Shown here one piece after another: positions 1-5,809 of a stretch of 5,809 nt of DNA. Origin of the DNA: Planctomycetaceae bacterium (lineage in GTDB: Bacteria; Planctomycetota; Planctomycetia; Pirellulales; UBA1268). Below the pieces are notes generated by a model, which was not told the origin of the DNA, did not search any database, and saw only the letters and a program-made list of their open reading frames with translations. The number at the start of each line of letters is the position of its first letter. Position 1 is the first letter of the stretch. The translations under genes and the position numbers were made by a program. The stretch is taken from NCBI GenBank assembly GCA_947464585.1, contig CANHYS010000170.1, positions 1 through 5,809 of the forward strand, given 5' to 3'.

Positions 1-525
1 GATGTCGTTGTCATTGACGACGCGATGCCGGTAGTAATGCGACTGCAGCAGCTCCCGATGAGCCACCTCCAGCCGGCGGGCCATCGCTTCCGGCGATTCC
101 GTCCCGCGGGCCTGCAGCCGCTCAAGCAGCTGGTCGGGGTGGGACGGCTCGACGAAGATCGTTACAGCTTCAGGATACCGTGCCAGAATCGAAAGTGTAC
201 CCTCGACGTCGATTTCAAGCACGACCCACTCACCGGCTGCCAATCGGGGGGTGACCTCGTCCACCAGCGTGCCATACCAATACTGGCGGCCGTAGACCTG
301 GCAGCACTCCAGGAAGTCGCCGGAGGCCCGCCGCCGCTCGAATTCCTCGGAGGGAATGAAGTGGTAGTCGACGCCGTTCTGTTCCCCAACCCGGGGCGGT
401 CGCGTGGTGGCCGAGACGCTGGGGGTCAGGTGGGGCAGGTCGGCCAGCAGCCGCCGCAGGATCGTGGTTTTGCCGACGCCCGAGGGACCGGAGATGACGA
501 CGAGTTTGCCCGGACGGTGTGCCAT
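1..525 (-). CDS. gmk: Guanylate kinase, C-terminus cut by window edge
   Basis: Guanylate kinase phosphorylates GMP (and dGMP) to GDP with ATP in the cytoplasm, an essential step of purine nucleotide recycling. The visible 175 residues begin MAHRPGKLVVISGPSGVGKTT. The P-loop GPSGVGKT is at residues 13-20, and the GMP-binding signature SVSATTRPPRVGE at 36-48 is followed by DYHF. The core strand VVLEIDVEG is at 101-109, and RYPEAVTIFVEPS at 116-128 leads to the lid and C-terminal helices. Family members are about 190-210 residues, so roughly 20-35 residues lie beyond position 1. The ATG at 525 is the only reasonable start: an in-frame TAG lies four codons upstream, and the P-loop sits at the usual distance. 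No clear Shine-Dalgarno sequence precedes it. The loop GRQYWYGT (79-86) is two residues longer than the usual GNYYGT. The gene lies 68 bp downstream of yicC, a classic pairing, and that gap holds a tandem palindromic repeat. Confidence 0.96.
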   Translation of the reverse strand, partial: MAHRPGKLVVISGPSGVGKTTILRRLLADLPHLTPSVSATTRPPRVGEQNGVDYHFIPSEEFERRRASGDFLECCQVYGRQYWYGTLVDEVTPRLAAGEWVVLEIDVEGTLSILARYPEAVTIFVEPSHPDQLLERLQARGTESPEAMARRLEVAHRELLQSHYYRHRVVNDNDI

Positions 526-538
526 CCCGATGTTCTAC

Positions 539-586
539 CGTGTCGACCGGTCGGTTGAAAAGCGTGTCGACCGGTCGGTTGAAAAG
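539..586. repeat. Two exact tandem copies of a 24-bp unit with internal palindrome
   Basis: Positions 539-562 and 563-586 are identical head-to-tail copies, and a short fragment of the unit (GTGTCG) follows at 587-592. Each copy contains the perfect 10-bp palindrome CGACCGGTCG (544-553 and 568-577). The core is self-complementary, so the two copies can pair on the minus-strand transcript to give a 10-bp stem with a 14-nt loop. That stem ends about 18 nt before the gmk ATG. The block lies wholly in the yicC-gmk gap. It could be an mRNA structure acting on gmk translation, a pair of dyad protein-binding sites, or a recent slippage duplication with no role. Confidence 0.85.
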
Positions 587-593
587 GTGTCGC

Positions 594-1475
594 TCATTCG
601 ATGTTTTGCAGCTGCTCGCGGATCCGTTCAATCCGGGACTTGAGTTCCACCACCATGTGGGCGATCGCGACGTCGAGCGACTTGGAGGCGATCGTGTTGG
701 CCTCCCGGGCCAGTTCCTGGGACAGGAAGTCGAGCGATCGGCCGGGTGATTCCTCGTCGAGCAGCCGGTCGAACTGGGCCACGTGGCTCTCCAACCGCAC
801 GAGTTCCTCGGCAATGTCGGACCTGTCGGCGATCAGGGCCACCTCCCGCGTCACGTCGGTTGCGGAGAGCGTCGCCCCAGACCCCTCCAGGAGCTTGGCC
901 ACCCGGTCGGTCAGCCGTACGCGGTGTTCCGCCAGCACCGCCGGCACACGCTCTCGAATCGCCGCGATCGACTGCCTGATCTCGCCGCAGCCGTTCCGCA
1001 TGTCGCGTGCCAGCGCGTCGCCTTCGGCCCGCCGCATCCCCTCGAGTCCGTCGAGGGCGGCGTCGAGGGCACGGGCCACCAGCGGCCAGCTCTGTTCGAC
1101 GGCGTCACTCGAAGGGGGCGTCTCCACCAGGATGCCGGGCAACGCCAGGATGCCGTCGATCGTCCGTGGTGCCGGGATGCGGTGCGTGGCGCAGAAATCC
1201 TCGAGATCATCGAGATAGGCCGACAGTTGGCCGCGGTCGAACCGGCGGCTCGCGGGCGCGGCGGCCCCGGTGATGTCGAGCGTCATCTGCACGGCACCAC
1301 GACGGATACGGCTGCGGATGGCGGCCTCGATCCGCGGTTCGAGGAGTGCGAATGCATCCCGCGAACGAAGGGACAGCTTGAAAAAGCGGTTGTTGACCAC
1401 CCGCAATTCAACACGGCAGGTGCTGCTGTCCGAGGAGACAACGCCCTCACCACAACCGGTCATGCTGATCGCCAT
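594..1475 (-). CDS. yicC: YicC family endoribonuclease
   Basis: This 293-residue protein matches the YicC/YloC family end to end (E. coli YicC is 287 residues). The E. coli protein is reported to be an endoribonuclease that helps degrade small RNAs such as RyhB; that role is taken from the family and is untested here. The N-terminus MAISMTGCGEG (1-11) matches the family MxxSMTxYG start. ELRVVNNRFF (24-33), LEPRIEAAIRSRIRRG (45-60) and ILALPGIL (109-116) follow. The C-terminal block DRSDIAEELVRLESHV (217-232), then DFLSQELAREANTIASKS (249-266) and the ending REQLQNIE, is highly typical. The start at 1475 is chosen because the family begins exactly there. The frame stays open upstream to 1727, but that extension is low-complexity Arg/Pro and overlaps secG. 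A GAGGG lies about 11 nt before the ATG. The gene follows secG by 79 bp and precedes gmk, as in many bacteria. Confidence 0.95.
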   Translation of the reverse strand: MAISMTGCGEGVVSSDSSTCRVELRVVNNRFFKLSLRSRDAFALLEPRIEAAIRSRIRRGAVQMTLDITGAAAPASRRFDRGQLSAYLDDLEDFCATHRIPAPRTIDGILALPGILVETPPSSDAVEQSWPLVARALDAALDGLEGMRRAEGDALARDMRNGCGEIRQSIAAIRERVPAVLAEHRVRLTDRVAKLLEGSGATLSATDVTREVALIADRSDIAEELVRLESHVAQFDRLLDEESPGRSLDFLSQELAREANTIASKSLDVAIAHMVVELKSRIERIREQLQNIE

Positions 1476-1554
1476 GCGTCGCGTGCCCTCTTCCTGGAAG
1501 CGTGCAGCTTGAAGCGTGCTGAAAGATTCGCGAACAAATCGCGGCGACAGCCTG

Positions 1555-2070
1555 CTATTTGGCGGGGGCTGGATCGGCCGGTGCCGCAGGGGTGGCTGCA
1601 GCCGCGGGAGCAGTCGCGGCAGGAGCAGCCGGCGACGCTGCAGGAGGTGTGGCGGCATCTTTTCCGGCCTCGCCGGCGGGCGTCGCGGGAAGACTGAGCG
1701 ACGGCTCGGTCGCGGCCGCAGGGCCACCCGTTGCGGCGGGCGGCTGGGGAGTGGTCATGGGCTGCGTGGGCGTCATCGGTGCGGTTGCCTGGGGAGCGGC
1801 ACCACCGAGTTCGCTTGAGAGGAGCGACTGCTGCCGGCCGAGGAGATTGGTTGCCAGCAGGCAGAGGATAATCCAGAAGGCGGCCACGCCCACCGTGATC
1901 CTTGTGAACAAGTCTCCCGCCTTCGTGCCGAAGGCACTCTGGCCACCCATGCCGCCAAGCGCCCCGGCCAGACCGCCGCCACGTCCCCGCTGCACGAGCA
2001 CCAGCAGGATCAGGAACAGCGACGTGAGGGCGAGCATCGATCCGAGGAACAGGCGGACAAACGTGGTCAT
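1555..2070 (-). CDS. secG: SecG preprotein translocase subunit with Ala/Pro-rich tail
   Basis: SecG is the small accessory subunit of the SecYEG channel in the inner membrane and assists SecA-driven protein export. The first 80 of 171 residues are canonical. Transmembrane segment 1 spans about residues 5-26 (a Leu-rich stretch ending LLVLVQRGR). The family loop [23 protein letters not shown] is at 31-53, and transmembrane segment 2 at about 58-77. Residues 88-171 are a low-complexity tail of Ala, Pro, Thr and Gly ending DPAPAK. E. coli SecG is 110 residues, so the tail accounts for the extra length. With the usual SecG topology (both ends outside) the tail would lie in the periplasm; this is an inference. 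The ATG at 2070 fits the family start directly before segment 1, with a GGAG about 12 nt upstream. The gene follows tpiA, a common neighbour. Confidence 0.94.
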   Translation of the reverse strand: MTTFVRLFLGSMLALTSLFLILLVLVQRGRGGGLAGALGGMGGQSAFGTKAGDLFTRITVGVAAFWIILCLLATNLLGRQQSLLSSELGGAAPQATAPMTPTQPMTTPQPPAATGGPAAATEPSLSLPATPAGEAGKDAATPPAASPAAPAATAPAAAATPAAPADPAPAK

Positions 2071-2192
2071 GGGAACGGTGGACTCCGAAACGTCTCGGGA
2101 TGGCAGGGATGGCAGTCGAACGAGGAGCGTCAGGGTATCGCACGCCGGGCCGGCGGCATACCCCAGCTTGGGAAAGCGGCCGTGAAAACCGG
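2071..2192. other. tpiA-secG intergenic gap with small repeats
   Basis: This 122-bp gap, the widest inside the minus-strand cluster, has no coding potential I can support. It holds an exact tandem 9-bp duplication, GGGATGGCA at 2097-2105 and 2106-2114. It also holds a GC-only inverted repeat, CGCCGG-G-CCGGCG at 2143-2155, which could form a short hairpin in the transcript after tpiA. No T-run follows on the minus strand, so it is not a convincing intrinsic terminator. I see no clear promoter for secG. Confidence 0.4.
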
Positions 2193-2972
2193 TCAGGCGA
2201 ACGCCTTGGCAATGCCGAGGAAATCGTCGGCCTTGAGGCTAGCGCCGCCCACGAGCGCGCCGTCGATATCAGGCTGGGCGGCGAGGTCGGCCGCATTGTC
2301 GGGCTTCACGCTGCCGCCGTATTGGATCCGCACCTTGGCGGCGACGGCGGGCGAGGCGAGCGAGCCAAGCAGGCCACGGATGAGGGCATGCACGTCCTGG
2401 GCCTGCTGTGGGGTGGCAACCTTGCCAGTGCCGATCGCCCAGACCGGCTCATACGCGACCACGATCTTCTCGATGTCGGCCGGTGAAAGCCCAGCCAGCG
2501 AGCCATTGATCTGCGTGGTGACGACCGCCTGCGTGCGGTTCCCCTCGCGTTCCTCGAGCGTCTCACCGACGCAGACGATCGGGGTCAGTCCGGCGGCCAG
2601 GGCGGCCTTGGTCTTGGTGTTGACGGCTGCATCGGTCTCACCGAAGAGCGTTCGTCGTTCGGAATGGCCGAGGATGACATAGCGGCAGCCGAGGTCGACG
2701 AGCATCGCCGGCGCGATCTCGCCGGTAAAGGCGCCGCTGGCCTTGTCGTGCATGTTTTGGGCACCGACTGCCACGCCCGACGGGCTCGTGCCGTTGGCCG
2801 CAAGTCCGACGGCCGTGCCGACCGTGGTGAGGTAGGGCGAGGGCGGGCAGAGAACGAGTTCCACGCTGCCGGCTTCCGCATGCCGGCCGGCGACCGCCTG
2901 GGCGAGCTCCGTCGCCTTGGCGCGATCGAGGTTCATCTTCCAATTGCCGGCCACGATGCTTTTGCGAGTCAT
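2193..2972 (-). CDS. tpiA: Triosephosphate isomerase
   Basis: TpiA interconverts dihydroxyacetone phosphate and glyceraldehyde 3-phosphate in glycolysis and gluconeogenesis, as a cytoplasmic TIM-barrel homodimer. The 259 residues are normal for the family and every active-site element is present. N10 and K12 lie in AGNWKMN (8-14). The AQNMH strand (71-75) precedes SGAFTGE (79-85). The electrophile H103 is in ILGHSERR (100-107). The catalytic base E175 is in [11 protein letters not shown] (173-183), where the mobile loop 6 begins. The phosphate-binding YGGSV is at 218-222 and GALVGGASL at 238-246. The start at 2972 is supported by the family N-terminus and by a good Shine-Dalgarno AAAGGAA (2985-2979, minus strand) about 7 nt upstream. 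The gene is 59 bp downstream of pheA, and secG follows after 122 bp. Nothing suggests damage or transfer. Confidence 0.98.
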   Translation of the reverse strand: MTRKSIVAGNWKMNLDRAKATELAQAVAGRHAEAGSVELVLCPPSPYLTTVGTAVGLAANGTSPSGVAVGAQNMHDKASGAFTGEIAPAMLVDLGCRYVILGHSERRTLFGETDAAVNTKTKAALAAGLTPIVCVGETLEEREGNRTQAVVTTQINGSLAGLSPADIEKIVVAYEPVWAIGTGKVATPQQAQDVHALIRGLLGSLASPAVAAKVRIQYGGSVKPDNAADLAAQPDIDGALVGGASLKADDFLGIAKAFA

Positions 2973-3011
2973 AATGAGTTCCTTTGCGGCGGATCATAAA
3001 GCGGAAAGGAT

Positions 3012-3030
3012 AAAGGTGACAGTCACCTTT
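3012..3030. repeat. Perfect palindrome just after the pheA stop codon
   Basis: AAAGGTGAC at 3012-3020 and GTCACCTTT at 3022-3030 are perfect inverted repeats around a single central base. As RNA this gives about an 8-bp stem with a 3-nt loop. It begins one base after the pheA TAA in the transcribed direction. In that direction only a weak T-run follows (TTTATCC). On the plus strand six Ts follow (3028-3033), but no plus-strand gene ends here. It may be a weak terminator, a 3'-end stabilising hairpin between pheA and tpiA, or one copy of a dispersed REP-like palindrome. The symmetry is certain; the function is not. Confidence 0.6.
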
Positions 3031-3031
3031 T

Positions 3032-4171
3032 TTAACCCACCGCGGCGGCGGCGGCGTAGGAGCCGAGGATCACGACCCGCTTGCAGCGTTTTTCGAGGGC
3101 GGCGATCGCACGGCGGACGCGGAGGTCGTCGCGATGGCCTTCGAGCTCAACGAAGAAGATGTAGCCGCGCTCCTCGCCCGGCATCGGGAACGACTCGATC
3201 CAGGTGAGGTTGAGCTTCTGTTTCTTGGGGACCGAGAGGGCGTCGGCCAGCCCGCCGGGCTTGTGCTCGATCTCGAACATCAGCGAGGTCTTATCGCGGC
3301 CGGTGCGGCTGGCGTCGGCGTGGCCGATGACGGCGAATCGTGTGGTATTGCCGGCGACGTCTTCGATGTTTTCCGCGAGCACATTGAGCCCGTAATGCAC
3401 GCCCGCCTGCCGGCTGGCGATCGCCGCGGCATGCGGTGTTTTGGCGGCCGTCTCGGCGGCGCCGCTCGTGCTGGCCACCTCCACCAGCCGGGCATTCGGC
3501 AGGTGGCGGGCCAGCCAATTTCGGCATTGCGAGAGGGCCTGCGGTCGGCTGTAGACCTCCGTGATTCCTGAGCGGTCGCAGGTGGCCAGAAGCGTGTGAT
3601 GGATGCGGAGCGGCACCTCGGCGCAGATCTTCACTGGCAGCCTCGAAAGGTTGTCGAGCGTGTCGGCGATCCGGCCATCGGTCGAGTTCTCCAGAGGCAC
3701 CACGCCATAGTGGGAGTGGCCGGCGTTCACCTCTTCGAAGGCTGCCGAGATGCTCCCCACCGGCACGAATTCCACGGAACTGCCAAAACGGTGGAGGGCG
3801 GCCAGGTGGCTGTAGGTCCACGCCGGGCCCAGGTGTGCGACTCGAAGGTGCTGCTCGATCGCACGGGAGCCCGAGATCAGCTCCCGCCAGATTGCCTTGA
3901 GGCTCTCGCTCGAAAGCGGTCCCGCACTCGAGGCCACCACTCGCTCCAGCACCAACTCCTCGCGGGACGGGTCGTAGGTGACCTGACCGCTCGACTGCTT
4001 CAGGTGGCCAATCTGCCGAGCCAGCTCGGCCCGTTCGTTCACGAGGCCGACCAGTTCCCGGTCGATCTTGTCGATCTGCGACCGCAGACCTGCGAGACCA
4101 GTCGGCCGCGCGGTCTCCGCCGCCGACTTCCGCTGCGAGCCAGACTGAGCCATGCGAGGAGCCCCAGACAT
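3032..4171 (-). CDS. pheA: Bifunctional chorismate mutase/prephenate dehydratase (P-protein)
   Basis: This 379-residue fusion converts chorismate to prephenate and then to phenylpyruvate, the committed branch to phenylalanine. The AroQ-type mutase domain (about 28-108) keeps the catalytic set R30, R47, K58, D67, R70 and E71. The position equivalent to E. coli Gln88 appears to be E106, as in Pseudomonas-type proteins. The prephenate dehydratase domain (about 110-285) starts VAHLGPAWTYSH, has VVPLENSTDG (157-166) and the active-site TTRF (276-279). A C-terminal ACT domain (about 294-372) has KPGGLADAL (304-312) and TWIESFP (323-329), which correspond to the Phe-binding GALV and ESRP motifs, so feedback inhibition by phenylalanine is likely. 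The ATG at 4171 is the longest start; the ATG at 4153 (MAQSGSQRK) is equally possible. Neither has a good Shine-Dalgarno and both lie before the first domain. The gene is divergent from dnaK and first in the minus-strand cluster. Confidence 0.96.
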   Translation of the reverse strand: MSGAPRMAQSGSQRKSAAETARPTGLAGLRSQIDKIDRELVGLVNERAELARQIGHLKQSSGQVTYDPSREELVLERVVASSAGPLSSESLKAIWRELISGSRAIEQHLRVAHLGPAWTYSHLAALHRFGSSVEFVPVGSISAAFEEVNAGHSHYGVVPLENSTDGRIADTLDNLSRLPVKICAEVPLRIHHTLLATCDRSGITEVYSRPQALSQCRNWLARHLPNARLVEVASTSGAAETAAKTPHAAAIASRQAGVHYGLNVLAENIEDVAGNTTRFAVIGHADASRTGRDKTSLMFEIEHKPGGLADALSVPKKQKLNLTWIESFPMPGEERGYIFFVELEGHRDDLRVRRAIAALEKRCKRVVILGSYAAAAAVG

Positions 4172-4190
4172 GTGGGAAGTGGAACGTGTC

Positions 4191-4227
4191 GGAAGCCGCG
4201 GACGCCAAAATGGCAGGCGTCGGCTCC
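4191..4227. promoter_or_regulatory. Extended imperfect dyad, candidate operator or leader hairpin
   Basis: GACGCC (4201-4206) and GGCGTC (4216-4221) are perfect inverted repeats with a 9-bp spacer. The symmetry extends outward as AGCC (4194-4197) against GGCT (4222-4225), with a 3-nt bulge on one side. Its centre is about 165 bp upstream of the sigma-54 -12 element, within the usual range for an enhancer-binding activator site. It is also only 20-55 bp upstream of the pheA start, so it could instead be a pheA operator or a hairpin in the pheA leader. Confidence 0.4.
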
Positions 4228-4234
4228 CGGTCAG

Positions 4235-4249
4235 GCGGCACGTTGCCGC
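4235..4249. promoter_or_regulatory. Perfect 6-3-6 dyad, candidate activator site
   Basis: GCGGCA (4235-4240), spacer CGT and TGCCGC (4244-4249) form a perfect inverted repeat. Its centre is about 130 bp upstream of the -12 element of the dnaK sigma-54 promoter, a normal distance for an upstream activator sequence. In GC-rich DNA a 6-bp-arm dyad can occur by chance, so the assignment rests mainly on position. Confidence 0.35.
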
Positions 4250-4358
4250 ACGAGTCCAACTGTACCTTCAACCGGGGCCGCGTAAATATGGTCGAAAATG
4301 ACGCTTTCTGCTGGTTTTCAGCGATCAAGTCCGGAGTCTGAGCGGTGCGTCACAGGGC

Positions 4359-4374
4359 TGGCACGGCCTTTGCA
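4359..4374 (+). promoter_or_regulatory. Sigma-54 (RpoN) -24/-12 promoter for dnaK
   Basis: TGGCACGGCCTTTGCA matches the sigma-54 consensus TGGCACG-R-NNN-TTGCW at every defined position. The invariant GG is at 4360-4361 and the invariant GC at 4372-4373, with the required 10-bp spacing. It is on the coding strand of dnaK in the only intergenic space available. The predicted transcription start is about 4384-4386, giving a leader of about 77 nt. Sigma-54 polymerase needs an ATP-driven enhancer-binding protein, so dnaK transcription from here would be activator-dependent. Confidence 0.8.
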
Positions 4375-4461
4375 TTGAACTCAGACAACGAAAACCCGGG
4401 ACAATTCTGACGTATAGCGTTCCCGCAGCATTCCCACACACAGCACAGGAATCCAAGATCC

Positions 4462-5809
<1,348 letters not shown>

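Larger units (their letters stand above)
4172..4461. promoter_or_regulatory. Divergent pheA-dnaK regulatory region
   Basis: This 290-bp stretch has no supportable gene and must hold the signals for dnaK (rightward) and probably pheA (leftward). It is richer in AT-containing patches than its neighbours, for example GTAAATATGG near 4281-4290. It contains two dyads in the pheA-proximal half and a sigma-54 promoter near dnaK, listed separately. I could not find a CIRCE element (TTAGCACTC-N9-GAGTGCTAA), a sigma-32-like promoter, or a convincing sigma-70 -35/-10 pair for either gene. An AGGA at 4447-4450, 11 nt before the dnaK ATG, is the likely ribosome-binding site. Confidence 0.7.

Noticed and set aside
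783..1697. Open frame of 304 codons on the plus strand across yicC and into secG
   Set aside because: It is antisense to two clear genes, has no family features, and is explained by high third-position GC.
1476..1727. N-terminal extension of yicC to an upstream ATG at 1727
   Set aside because: It would overlap secG by about 170 bp and adds only Arg/Pro-rich sequence, while the family N-terminus MxxSMTGxG begins at 1475.
2102..2117. Sigma-54-like TGGCAGGGATGGCA between tpiA and secG
   Set aside because: The GC dinucleotide is two bases too close to the GG, a spacing sigma-54 does not tolerate, and it faces away from secG.
3012..3033. Palindrome read as a plus-strand intrinsic terminator (six Ts follow)
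   Set aside because: No plus-strand gene ends here, and the stem is short, so a dedicated plus-strand terminator is unsupported; the element is kept as a palindrome of unknown role.
3291..4328. Open frame of 345 codons on the minus strand, overlapping pheA in another frame
   Set aside because: It is low-complexity Arg/Pro/Gly sequence in a shifted frame of pheA, which itself has complete mutase, dehydratase and ACT domains.
4411..4420. TATAGC as a sigma-70 -10 box for dnaK
   Set aside because: The hexamer 17 bp upstream (AAAACC) does not resemble TTGACA, and the sigma-54 match is far stronger.
4172..4461. CIRCE (HrcA) operator or sigma-32-type heat-shock promoter upstream of dnaK
   Set aside because: I looked for TTAGCACTC/GAGTGCTAA arms and for CTTGAA with a CCCCAT-type -10. 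The only partial hit is TTGAAC at 4375-4380, with no matching -10 at a proper distance.

Overview
The window is GC-rich bacterial chromosome carrying six housekeeping genes, two of them cut by the window edges. I see no mobile element, CRISPR array, rRNA or tRNA, and no new enzymatic system. The most likely source is a planctomycete (Planctomycetota, perhaps a Pirellulales relative). This is an inference from the GC content and the protein style: a fused PheA with a TWIESFP motif in its ACT domain, a Gmk with a longer GRQYWYGT loop, and a near-perfect sigma-54 promoter on a core gene. No single marker here proves the phylum.

Positions 1-4171 hold five genes on the minus strand, listed in transcription order. 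They are pheA (chorismate mutase/prephenate dehydratase, 4171-3032), tpiA (triosephosphate isomerase, 2972-2193), secG (translocase subunit, 2070-1555), yicC (YicC-type endoribonuclease, 1475-594) and gmk (guanylate kinase, 525 to beyond position 1). The gaps are 59, 122, 79 and 68 bp, and no strong terminator separates the genes. They could form one operon, or two with a break near a short palindrome just after pheA. The yicC-gmk pairing is conserved across many bacteria, and tpiA-secG is a common neighbour pair.

Positions 4172-4461 form a 290-bp divergent regulatory region between pheA and dnaK. It contains a near-perfect sigma-54 (RpoN) -24/-12 promoter facing dnaK, and two dyad symmetries 130-165 bp upstream of it where an enhancer-binding activator could sit. 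No CIRCE element or sigma-32-like promoter is visible. Positions 4462-5809 hold the first 449 codons of dnaK (Hsp70) on the plus strand; the gene runs off the window.

The main points for a second look are the apparent sigma-54 control of dnaK, an exact 24-bp tandem repeat in the gmk leader in which each unit carries a 10-bp palindrome, a perfect palindrome abutting the pheA stop codon, and a long Ala/Pro-rich tail on SecG.
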